A stretch of 7,218 bases of DNA from an uncultured beta proteobacterium. GTDB taxonomy: Bacteria > Pseudomonadota > Gammaproteobacteria > Burkholderiales > Rhodocyclaceae. The translations under genes and the position numbers were made by a program. Below, one piece after another: positions 1 through 6,177 of the stretch (position 1 is its first letter; each line of letters starts with the position of its first letter). The stretch spans positions 1 to 7,218 of the forward strand of contig CAJBIL010000189.1 in assembly GCA_903953145.1 (NCBI GenBank), given 5' to 3'. Below the pieces are notes generated by a model. The model did no database searches, was not told where the DNA came from, and saw only the letters and a program-made list of their open reading frames with translations.

Positions 1-2
1 GC

Positions 3-89
3 CCGCCCGAGTTTGACCTTACCGAGGTTTTTTTGCGCCTTAAATCGCGCCGGCAACGCGCATCTGGCTACAATAGACAAAAATTGTGA
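3..89 (+). CDS. Possible C-terminal end of an upstream protein (partial, unidentified)
   Basis: The third forward frame is open from the left edge to a TGA at 87-89 and would encode 28 residues, beginning PPEFDLTEVFLRLKSRR. The stretch DLTEVFLRLK faintly resembles the last helix of some ABC transporter ATPases (the [ED]VFLxL pattern). The match is far too short to assign a family. If it is real, the upstream gene ends 71 bp before motA, and the T-rich stretch at 27-34 is coding rather than a terminator. An open run of this length can arise by chance, so this is a weak call. I do not recognise the gene. Confidence 0.3.
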   Translation, partial: PPEFDLTEVFLRLKSRRQRASGYNRQKL

Positions 90-118
90 GTCTCAACACT
101 GCGTAATATCGAGTCTCA
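88..118. repeat. Pair of GAGTCTCA direct repeats upstream of motA
   Basis: GAGTCTCA occurs at 88-95 and again at 111-118, 23 bp apart start to start. Each copy contains the odd palindrome GAG-T-CTC, and the first extends to TGAG-T-CTCA. An AT-rich TAATAT (104-109), resembling a -10 element, lies between them, but no convincing -35 is seen at the proper spacing. The arrangement would suit a dimeric regulator's paired sites in the leader of the motor operon. No regulator can be named, and the copies could be coincidental. Confidence 0.35.
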
Positions 119-149
119 GTAGCTGGCGCCTGCGGGCGTATGGCAAGAC

Positions 150-156
150 AAGGGGG
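150..156 (+). promoter_or_regulatory. Ribosome binding site deciding the motA start
   Basis: AAGGGGG lies four bases before the ATG at 161. An in-frame ATG at 140 sits upstream of this purine-rich site and would add seven residues (MARQGGS) that MotA proteins normally lack. The position therefore favours 161 as the start. Confidence 0.6.
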
Positions 157-160
157 TTCA

Positions 161-1018
161 ATGTTTCTGATCGTTGGTTACGTCATCATTCTGGCTTCGG
201 CGCTGGGTACCTATTCAGTGCACGGAAGTCTGGCGGCTTTGTGGGTGCCTCTCGAATACATCGCCATTGTCGGTTTGACGATTGGTGGTTTTGTCGCCGG
301 TAACGACATCAAGGTCATTAAATCCACGGTCGGGGCGTTGCCCGGGATTTTCAAGGGCTCGAAATTTACCAAGGTGCTTTACGTCGATTTGCTGGCGATG
401 CTTTTCGAGATTCTCGCCAAGGTTCGTAAGGAAGGTCTGATGTCGATTGAATCCGACGTCGAGAATCCAGAAGCCAGCCCGGTTTTCAGCAAATACCCGG
501 CACTGGCCAACGACCATCACGTCATGGAATTCATCACCGATTATCTGCGCATGATGGTGGGCGGCAACCTCAACGCACTTGAAATCGAAAACTTGATGGA
601 TATCGAAATTGAAACACATCATCATGAAGTCATGGTACCGGGCCATGTGATGGCCAAGGTGGGCGATGCGGTACCGGCTTTCGGTATCGTTGTTGCGGTG
701 ATGGGTGTGGTCAACGTGATGGGTTCGGTGGGCGAGCCGCCTGCGGTGCTCGGCAAGATGATTGGTGGCGCACTGGTTGGTACTTTCCTCGGTATTCTTA
801 TTTCCTACGGTTTCGTTGCTCCTGTTGCCAGCCTGCTTGAGCAAAAAGCTGAAGAGGGCTCCAAGATTTACCAGGTGATCAAGGTTGTGTTGCTTTCATC
901 GATGTCTGGCTACGCGCCACAGGTGGCGGTAGAGTTTGGCCGGAAAGTGCTCAATTCGGGGGTTCGCCCGACGTTCAGCGAGCTTGAGGAAGATCTCAAG
1001 GCGCGCAAGGGCAAGTAA
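161..1018 (+). CDS. motA: Flagellar motor stator protein MotA
   Basis: MotA is the inner-membrane stator subunit that, with MotB, forms the proton channel driving flagellar rotation; its large cytoplasmic loop pushes on FliG. The 285-residue product begins MFLIVGYVII, as E. coli MotA begins MLILLGYLVV, and is close to the family length of about 295. Hydrophobic segments lie near residues 1-20, 30-48, 168-190 and 200-222, with the cytoplasmic loop between the second and third. Functional residues mapped in E. coli have counterparts: Arg90 and Glu98 (FliG contact) at Arg89 and Glu97, and the channel prolines Pro173 and Pro222 at Pro172 (VPAFG) and Pro221 (FVAPVA). The C-terminal GYAPxxAVEFGRK block is intact. 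motB follows after 38 bp, the usual pairing. The start at 161 was chosen over 140 on ribosome-site position and on homology. Confidence 0.97.
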   Translation: MFLIVGYVIILASALGTYSVHGSLAALWVPLEYIAIVGLTIGGFVAGNDIKVIKSTVGALPGIFKGSKFTKVLYVDLLAMLFEILAKVRKEGLMSIESDVENPEASPVFSKYPALANDHHVMEFITDYLRMMVGGNLNALEIENLMDIEIETHHHEVMVPGHVMAKVGDAVPAFGIVVAVMGVVNVMGSVGEPPAVLGKMIGGALVGTFLGILISYGFVAPVASLLEQKAEEGSKIYQVIKVVLLSSMSGYAPQVAVEFGRKVLNSGVRPTFSELEEDLKARKGK

Positions 1019-1056
1019 GCAATGATTGATCGATTCGTAACGGTCAGGGATGCCCG

Positions 1057-2019
1057 ATGAGTGACGACGTACGCCCAATCGTCATCAAGCGTATCAAGAA
1101 AGTCGCAGGCGGTCACCACGGCGGTGCGTGGAAGATTGCATATGCCGACTTCGTGACGGCCATGATGGCTTTCTTTCTGCTTATGTGGCTGCTGGGCTCG
1201 ACCGCGAAAGGCGACCTCAAAGGTATTGCCGATTACTTTCTCAATCCGTTGAAGATCGCCTCGCAGGGCGGCTCGGGGACTGGCGATAGCTCAAGCATCA
1301 TCAAAGGCGGCGGCAAGGATCTGACGCGAAGCTCCGGGCAGGTCAAGGATGGTGACCTTGATTCAAAACAGAAAACACTTAACCTCAAGGAAACCAATTC
1401 AGAGCGTTTGCGTAAAGAGTTTGAAGCGCGTGAAAAGGCGATGCTTGGCGAGCTGAAGCAGAATATTGAAAAACTGATCGAAAGTAATCCAGCGCTCAAG
1501 CAGTTCAAAAATCAGTTGCTAATCGACGTTACCAGCGAAGGTTTGCGGATTCAGATCGTTGACGAACAAAACCGTCCGATGTTCGATTCCAGTAGCGCGG
1601 ATCTAAAGCCATATACCAAGATTATCTTGCGCGAGATTGGTAAGACTTTTAACGCGGTACCCAATAAAGTCAGTCTCACAGGGCATACCGATGCCGTGCC
1701 GTTTGGTGCTGGAGGCAGTGGTTTTTCAAACTGGGAACTGTCGGCCAACCGAGCCAACGCGTCGCGGCGAGAATTGATCAATGGCGGGATGGATGAAAAC
1801 AAAGTCTTGCGCGTGGTAGGCTTGGCATCCACTGTGTTATTCGATAAAAACGATCCGACCAATTCGATCAATCGTCGCATCAGTATTATCGTTCTCAACA
1901 AGCGTTCGGAAGAGGCGCTGTTGCAGGAGGATGGCAATGCCTCTGTCACCGTCGGCAACGAATCGCCCGATGCAGAGGCGCTGACGCCGGCAGGCAAAGC
2001 AGAAGGCACCAAGGGCTAA
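1057..2019 (+). CDS. motB: Flagellar motor stator protein MotB
   Basis: MotB is the stator subunit that carries the proton-binding aspartate and anchors the stator to peptidoglycan. The product has 320 residues. A basic N-terminus (KRIKK) is followed by the signature HHGGAWKIAYADFVTAMMAF, in which Asp31 corresponds to E. coli Asp32, the proton acceptor. A single membrane helix spans about residues 29-48, and the next stretch (LKGIADYFLNP) fits the amphipathic plug that keeps unassembled channels shut. A charged, helix-rich linker (about 105-145) leads to the OmpA-like peptidoglycan-binding domain (about 155-283), with LTGHTDAVPF at 207-216, NWELSANRA at 225-233 and NRRISI at 272-277. The tail after 283 is acidic and low in complexity. 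AGGGA at 1046-1050 sits six bases before the ATG. The protein resembles proton-driven MotB rather than sodium-type PomB, but ion specificity cannot be proven from sequence. Confidence 0.97.
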   Translation: MSDDVRPIVIKRIKKVAGGHHGGAWKIAYADFVTAMMAFFLLMWLLGSTAKGDLKGIADYFLNPLKIASQGGSGTGDSSSIIKGGGKDLTRSSGQVKDGDLDSKQKTLNLKETNSERLRKEFEAREKAMLGELKQNIEKLIESNPALKQFKNQLLIDVTSEGLRIQIVDEQNRPMFDSSSADLKPYTKIILREIGKTFNAVPNKVSLTGHTDAVPFGAGGSGFSNWELSANRANASRRELINGGMDENKVLRVVGLASTVLFDKNDPTNSINRRISIIVLNKRSEEALLQEDGNASVTVGNESPDAEALTPAGKAEGTKG

Positions 2020-2068
2020 TCAAGCGCTGATGTATTTCCTTGGCGGATGCTGTAAGCGCCTAAAGCAA

Positions 2069-2092
2069 GTAGGTTTGGTAGGTTTGGGGAGA
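2069..2092 (+). promoter_or_regulatory. Tandem 9-mer and ribosome binding site before the short receptor gene
   Basis: GTAGGTTTG is repeated twice without a gap (2069-2077 and 2078-2086), and the second copy runs into GGGGAGA (2086-2092), a good Shine-Dalgarno sequence eight bases before ATG 2101. An in-frame TTG at 2098 could also initiate, but the ATG next to it is favoured. The 81-bp gap after motB is one of the largest in the window, yet it shows no recognisable promoter or terminator: only a 4-bp GGCG/CGCC stem at 2042-2060. Confidence 0.45.
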
Positions 2093-2100
2093 AATAATTG

Positions 2101-3318
2101 ATGTCCGGGATAAACAAGCTTCGCGTCACTGGCGCGCTTTGGTCCATCGTGGTCGGCGTTGTGCTTGCCTTGGTCGAGCCTGCGTTGCAAACCGGCATCT
2201 TCATTGGCGGGTTCGCCTTGATGGCAGCGGGCTGGATTCTGTTGGCCGGGATGGCCGGGCCTTCGGTGTCGTCAGTGAGCGATAAGCCGGCTCAGTCCTC
2301 GGATGGTGAGCTGCTTTCTGAAACCGGCGCGACCCTGCTGCGTTGTAGTCAGGAGTTTGGTGGCCAGTTTGATCACACGCGCGGCGAGCTGCAGCGCGCA
2401 CAGCAACTATTTGCTGAAGCGATCGACAAGCTGGTGCGCAGTTTCCACAGCATGAGCGATCAGTCCAGACGTCAGCAGGAGCTTGGCTTGCAGGTGATCA
2501 GTCACAGCGATAACGGGCAGGGCGATGGCAAGGACTTTGGAAGTTTTGCCAGGCAAACTTCAGAAACCCTGGGCATATTTGTCGATAGCGTTGTTGAAAA
2601 CTCCAAAACTGCCATGGAGCTTGTTGAGATGAATGACCGGCTTTCCGGTCAGGTGCGTGACATTCTAGGCATGCTCGGCGAGATCGAGGGTATTTCGAAG
2701 CAAACCAATCTGCTTGCGCTCAATGCCGCAATCGAAGCGGCACGGGCGGGTGAAGCCGGACGCGGCTTCGCCGTGGTGGCCGACGAAGTGCGTGATCTTT
2801 CAGGGCGCACCGCGCATTTCAGCCAGCAGATTCGTGGTCGTGTCGCCACCATGCAGAAATCAATTGGCGATACCGAAAAAGCGATCAACAAGATGGCTGC
2901 GCAGGATATGACCTTTGCGCTGACTTCGAAGCAGAACGTTGACAGCGCAATGAAGCACATCGAGGATCTCAACTCGGCGACCAACGAGACTGTTGCCGAG
3001 TTGCAGCACATTGCGGAGGCGATGGAGCGGAGTGTTGGTCAGGCTGTCACCTCATTACAATTTCAGGATATGGTGACGCAGTTGATCAGCCACGTTGCCA
3101 AACGTCTTGATGAGTTGCACGACATTACCCGTGATATCGAAAGCGCCTCGATGCTGGTTGAAAATTCTGCCGCTCGGGGCTTTGCCCCGCAACAAGCTGA
3201 GCAGTTACGGGGTCATCTGGGTGCGGTTCGGTCACGTCTTGATCAGATTCATGTAAATACGAGTAACAACCCGGTTCGGCAGGAAAGTTTCACCGACGGT
3301 GAAATTGAACTGTTCTAA
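2101..3318 (+). CDS. Short membrane-anchored receptor-like protein with a CheZ-like DxxxQ motif
   Basis: The product has 405 residues (ATG 2101). Two hydrophobic segments (about 10-27 and 32-51) are joined by only a few residues, so there is no periplasmic sensor domain, and no HAMP domain is recognised. A helical region (about 70-190) leads to a conserved receptor signalling tip at 194-235 (IEGISKQTNLLALNAAIEAA, then RAGEAGRGFAVVADEVRDL), the part that binds CheA and CheW. No methylation consensus and no terminal NWETF-type CheR/CheB tether were seen by eye. The arm after the tip is longer than the arm before it and contains SLQFQDMVTQLISHV (318-332). There FQDxxxQ (Asp323, Gln327) matches E. 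coli CheZ FQDLTGQ, whose Asp143 and Gln147 promote CheY-P dephosphorylation. The chain ends DGEIELF, acidic then hydrophobic like CheZ's CheY-binding tail. cheY starts 18 bp downstream. The receptor-family assignment is strong; the phosphatase role is inference. Alternatives are a structural scaffold, or an intracellular or membrane-state sensor. Confidence 0.85.
   Translation: MSGINKLRVTGALWSIVVGVVLALVEPALQTGIFIGGFALMAAGWILLAGMAGPSVSSVSDKPAQSSDGELLSETGATLLRCSQEFGGQFDHTRGELQRAQQLFAEAIDKLVRSFHSMSDQSRRQQELGLQVISHSDNGQGDGKDFGSFARQTSETLGIFVDSVVENSKTAMELVEMNDRLSGQVRDILGMLGEIEGISKQTNLLALNAAIEAARAGEAGRGFAVVADEVRDLSGRTAHFSQQIRGRVATMQKSIGDTEKAINKMAAQDMTFALTSKQNVDSAMKHIEDLNSATNETVAELQHIAEAMERSVGQAVTSLQFQDMVTQLISHVAKRLDELHDITRDIESASMLVENSAARGFAPQQAEQLRGHLGAVRSRLDQIHVNTSNNPVRQESFTDGEIELF
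3061..3081 (+). other. CheZ-like FQDxxxQ motif within the short receptor protein
   Basis: These codons encode FQDMVTQ (residues 321-327). In CheZ, the Asp and Gln of DxxxQ sit one helical turn apart, and the Gln positions the attacking water on CheY-P. The match covers five of seven positions of E. coli CheZ FQDLTGQ if Met for Leu is counted as similar. The surrounding sequence is predicted helical by eye. The motif is short, so convergence or chance cannot be excluded. Confidence 0.5.
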
Positions 3319-3336
3319 TTATTAAGGACTTAAAAA

Positions 3337-3702
3337 ATGGCAAAAACCATTCTCGCCGTTGACGACTCTGCGTCGATTCGTCAGATGGTCTCGTTCACGC
3401 TTAAAAGCGCGGGCTACGATGTGATTGATGCAGTTGACGGGATGGACGGCCTCGACAAGGCCAAGGCCAAGACCGTTAATCTGGTGCTGACCGACCAGAA
3501 TATGCCGCGCATGGATGGCTTGACGCTGATCCGTAATTTGCGCGGCTTGCCACAGTACAAGACTGTGCCAATTCTGATGCTGACGACCGAATCATCCGAA
3601 ACGATGAAGTCGCAAGGTCGCGCAGCAGGCGCAACGGGTTGGCTGGTCAAGCCATTCGACCCGCAAAAGCTGATCGAGGTCGTCCGCAAGGTAATCGGCT
3701 GA
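3337..3702 (+). CDS. cheY: Chemotaxis response regulator CheY
   Basis: This is a single-domain receiver of 121 residues that accepts phosphate from CheA and, when phosphorylated, is expected to bind the flagellar switch. All conserved residues are present: the metal-binding acidic pair Asp9/Asp10, phosphoacceptor Asp53 (LTDQNMP), Thr83 (MLTTE) and Lys105 (VKPF). The position of E. coli Tyr106, the switch aromatic, is Trp102 (TGWLVKPF), which is common in CheY proteins of this type. There is no output domain. AAGGA at 3324-3328 lies eight bases before the ATG. The gene sits 18 bp after the short receptor gene and 38 bp before cheA, as in cheY-cheA-cheW clusters of the F7 kind. Whether this is the only CheY in the genome cannot be told here. 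Confidence 0.95.
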   Translation: MAKTILAVDDSASIRQMVSFTLKSAGYDVIDAVDGMDGLDKAKAKTVNLVLTDQNMPRMDGLTLIRNLRGLPQYKTVPILMLTTESSETMKSQGRAAGATGWLVKPFDPQKLIEVVRKVIG

Positions 3703-3740
3703 CCCGGCTTTCTCCCCCGCTTAACGCATAGAGGGCAAGA

Positions 3741-6152
3741 ATGTCGATCGACATGACCCAGTTTTACCAGGTCTTCTTCGAGGAATCGGAGGAGCATCTG
3801 GCCGCGATGGAATCACTGCTGCTTGAGCTGGATATTGAGCAGCCGGATTCCGAGCAACTCAACGCCATTTTCCGCGCGGCGCACTCCATCAAGGGCAGCA
3901 GCGGCACGTTCGGTTTTACCGACCTGACCGAAGTCACCCATATCCTCGAAACTTTGCTGGATCGCCTGCGCAAGAATGAAATTCCCTTGCGTGCCGAGAT
4001 GGTTGATGCGTTTCTGGATGCAGGCGACGTTCTGAAAACCATGCTGGCTGGACATCGCGGCAACGAAGGGGCTGATCCGAAGGTGGTCGCTGATGTTTGT
4101 GCGAGGCTTCGATTGCTTGCCGACGGCGATGCCAAACCGCCTGTAAAAGCGGCTGCACCTGCTGCCGCCGCACCAATTGCTGTGCCCGCTGCCAAGGCAG
4201 CGTTGCCTGTGGCCGCGCCTGTTGCAGCCGGTGAGCGTCGCTACGACATTGAATTCGTACCAACGGCGCACGCATCGGCCGATGCCACGATTATCCCCGG
4301 TTTGCTTGACCATTTACGGACGATGGGCGGTCTCGAGGTTCTGCTCAGCCCACCGCCGGGGCAGGCCGAATCCGGGTTCTGGCATTTGCGTTTGACGACA
4401 AAAGTTGCAGCGGGTAATCCGCTGGACGATATCGAAGAGTCTGTGGATTTTATTGCCGAGCGTGATGCCTGGCGTGTTGTCGAAACCGGTAGCGCGAATT
4501 CGGCCGGTGCGATGGATGATGCCGGCGGTGCTTTCGGTTTGTTTGCTGATGCAGCGGGCAGCCCTGCTGCGCGCGATGAGAGCTTCGGATTCTTTGAAGA
4601 TGCGCCTGGTTTGAGCGGCACTGGTGCTGCGGGTGCATCCGGCAATGATCATCCACTTCTTGAGGATGACAGCTTCGGGCTGTTTGACTTCTCGATGGTA
4701 CCCGATCCGGTCATGCCTGCCGCATCCGCTGCATTGATGGAAGTGCCTGAAGACGGGGATGGTTTTGGTTTCTTTACCCCGTTACCTGAGCACCCCGCCG
4801 AAGTGGCTGCATCTGCGCCGGCCCCGGCCCCGGCACTCCCGCCCGTCGCTGTTGCAAAACCAGTGGCACCGTTGCCGGAACCTGTTGTGAACTCAACACC
4901 CGCGCCGTCTGTTGCAGAGCCGGCAACGGCCGTTGCTCGCAATCGTCCGCCTGCAGCGGCTGCTGCGCCGGAGACATCTTCGATTCGTGTTGGCGTTGAG
5001 AAGGTTGATCAACTGGTCAATCTGGTTGGCGAACTGGTGATTACGCAGGCAATGTTGATGCAGTGTGCCGAGCAGATGCAGAACACGGCGCCCGAGCGCT
5101 TGCTGCAAGGCTTGGGCCAGCTTGAACGCAATACCCGCGACTTGCAGGAATCGGTGATGTCGATCCGTATGTTGCCGATTTCCTTCGTTTTTTCGCGTTT
5201 CCCGCGAGTGGTTCGTGATCTATCGACCAAGCTCGGTAAGCAGGTCGAGCTCAAGATGTTTGGTGAAACCACCGAGCTCGACAAGGGGCTGATCGAGAAA
5301 ATCGCTGATCCGCTGACGCATTTGATTCGTAACAGCCTGGATCACGGCATCGAGCTGCCCGATATTCGTAAAGCAGCCGGCAAAAATCCGACCGGCACCA
5401 TCACGCTGCGTGCTGCGCATCAGGGCGGCAACATCGTGATCGAAGTGGGTGACGATGGCGGCGGCCTCAGCCGGCAGAAGATTCTCTCCAAGGCACGTGA
5501 ACGCGGCTTCCAGGTGTCCGATCAGATGACCGATGGTGAAGTCTGGATGCTCATTTTTGAGGCTGGCTTCTCGACTGCTGAAGTGGTGACCGATGTTTCC
5601 GGGCGCGGCGTCGGTATGGACGTGGTGCGGCGGAACATTCAGGCGATGGGAGGCCGCGTTGAAATCGAGAGCATGACTGGCGTTGGTACGCGCATGACCG
5701 TGCGTTTGCCGCTCACGCTGGCGATTCTCGACGGTATGTCGGTTGCCGTAGGCACTCAGACCTACATCCTGCCTTTGTCCTACGTTATCGAATCAGTGCA
5801 GCCGGAGATGGAGAACGTGAAAACGCTTTCCAACCAGGCACGTGTCATTCGGGTGCGCGGCGAGTATTTGCCGGTGATTGTCCTGCACGAAATTTTTGGC
5901 ATTGTGCCGGCTGCAGCCAACTTCACACAGGGCATCATGATCATTCTTGATGCCGATGGCACCAAGGCCGCACTATTTGTTGATGCGCTGGTTGGTCAGC
6001 ATCAGGTCGTCATCAAGAGCCTGGAAAACAATTACCGGCGGGTAGCCGGCGTCTCGGGTGCGACCATCATGGGCGATGGTCATGTGGCCTTGATTCTTGA
6101 TATTTCAGCCCTCGCCGCGATGGCGAAATCAGCACAGATGGCGTCAGCCTGA
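3741..6152 (+). CDS. cheA: Chemotaxis histidine kinase CheA, with long linker
   Basis: CheA is the cytoplasmic kinase that autophosphorylates under receptor control and passes phosphate to CheY and CheB. It has 803 residues against 654 in E. coli. Domains in order: P1 phosphotransfer (1-125) with His48 in AAHSIKGSSGTFGF; an Ala/Pro linker (132-163); a likely ferredoxin-fold, P2-like domain (166-248, pattern beta-alpha-beta-beta-alpha-beta) not clearly similar to E. coli P2; an acidic linker with four F-G-[LF]-F motifs (258-346); an Ala/Pro-rich stretch (350-412); P3 dimerisation (414-480); P4 ATP-binding with N box HLIRNSLDHG (527-536), DDGGG (571-575), GFSTAEVVTDVSGRGVGMDVV (609-629) and GVGTRMTV (647-654); and the CheW-like P5 (about 660-795). 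All kinase boxes look intact. GAGGG at 3731-3735 precedes ATG 3741 by five bases. An internal ATG at 3753 is possible, but the first start fits the family N-terminus better. Confidence 0.97.
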   Translation: MSIDMTQFYQVFFEESEEHLAAMESLLLELDIEQPDSEQLNAIFRAAHSIKGSSGTFGFTDLTEVTHILETLLDRLRKNEIPLRAEMVDAFLDAGDVLKTMLAGHRGNEGADPKVVADVCARLRLLADGDAKPPVKAAAPAAAAPIAVPAAKAALPVAAPVAAGERRYDIEFVPTAHASADATIIPGLLDHLRTMGGLEVLLSPPPGQAESGFWHLRLTTKVAAGNPLDDIEESVDFIAERDAWRVVETGSANSAGAMDDAGGAFGLFADAAGSPAARDESFGFFEDAPGLSGTGAAGASGNDHPLLEDDSFGLFDFSMVPDPVMPAASAALMEVPEDGDGFGFFTPLPEHPAEVAASAPAPAPALPPVAVAKPVAPLPEPVVNSTPAPSVAEPATAVARNRPPAAAAAPETSSIRVGVEKVDQLVNLVGELVITQAMLMQCAEQMQNTAPERLLQGLGQLERNTRDLQESVMSIRMLPISFVFSRFPRVVRDLSTKLGKQVELKMFGETTELDKGLIEKIADPLTHLIRNSLDHGIELPDIRKAAGKNPTGTITLRAAHQGGNIVIEVGDDGGGLSRQKILSKARERGFQVSDQMTDGEVWMLIFEAGFSTAEVVTDVSGRGVGMDVVRRNIQAMGGRVEIESMTGVGTRMTVRLPLTLAILDGMSVAVGTQTYILPLSYVIESVQPEMENVKTLSNQARVIRVRGEYLPVIVLHEIFGIVPAAANFTQGIMIILDADGTKAALFVDALVGQHQVVIKSLENNYRRVAGVSGATIMGDGHVALILDISALAAMAKSAQMASA
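4512..4775 (+). repeat. Coding repeat: four acidic F-G-[LF]-F motifs in the CheA linker
   Basis: The CheA linker contains AFGLF (264-268), SFGFF (281-285), SFGLF (311-315) and GFGFF (341-345), each preceded within a few residues by Asp or Glu. Start-to-start spacings are 17, 30 and 30 residues. The surrounding sequence is Gly, Ala, Pro and acid-rich and probably disordered, so conserved aromatic islets stand out as candidate short binding motifs. I recall similar GFGFF/GYGFF islets in other betaproteobacterial CheA proteins, but know of no established function. Confidence 0.7.
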
Positions 6153-6166
6153 AAAAAACTTGCGAA

Positions 6167-6171
6167 CGGAG
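6167..6171 (+). promoter_or_regulatory. Ribosome binding site deciding the cheW start
   Basis: CGGAG ends three bases before ATG 6175 and six bases before the adjoining ATG 6178. The second spacing is nearer the usual optimum, so 6178 is preferred. The two starts differ by one methionine only. Confidence 0.5.
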
Positions 6172-6177
6172 TAGATG

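Noticed and set aside
16..34. Rho-independent terminator suggested by a run of T after ACCT...AGGT
   Set aside because: The stem is only 4 bp, and the T-run may be coding (GTT TTT TTG) in the possible upstream gene tail.
41..67. Sigma-28 flagellar promoter (TAAA then GCATCTGG)
   Set aside because: The TAAA element fits, but GCATCTGG is a poor match to the GCCGATAA-type -10 element.
69..74. Sigma-70 -10 element TACAAT before motA
   Set aside because: There is no recognisable -35 hexamer 16-18 bp upstream, and TGG is one base out of place for an extended -10.
13..303. Open frame overlapping the motA start in another frame
   Set aside because: It overlaps well-supported motA, has no recognisable domain and no ribosome site, so it is best read as a chance open frame.
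215..844. Long reverse-strand open frame across motA
   Set aside because: The translation is rich in His, Arg and Asn, typical of the complement of a coding strand, with no recognisable motif.
2042..2060. Hairpin GGCG...CGCC between motB and the short receptor gene as an attenuator or terminator
   Set aside because: It has four base pairs, a long loop and no T-run.
2698..2703. Lys200 at the place of Tsr Phe373, a trimer-contact residue
   Set aside because: Polar residues at this place (e.g. ISKQTNLLALN) are common in non-enteric receptors, so this is not unusual.
3764..4195. Reverse-strand open frame across the start of cheA
   Set aside because: It is a Ser/Ala-rich complement of the P1 domain, has no family features and conflicts with certain cheA coding.
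4818..4835. CCGGCC hexamer repeated three times as a possible mobile or regulatory repeat
   Set aside because: It simply encodes alternating Ala-Pro in the CheA linker.
4649..4942. Gly/Ala-rich reverse-strand open frame
   Set aside because: It is the complement of the Ala/Pro linker of cheA; its low complexity explains the absence of stops.
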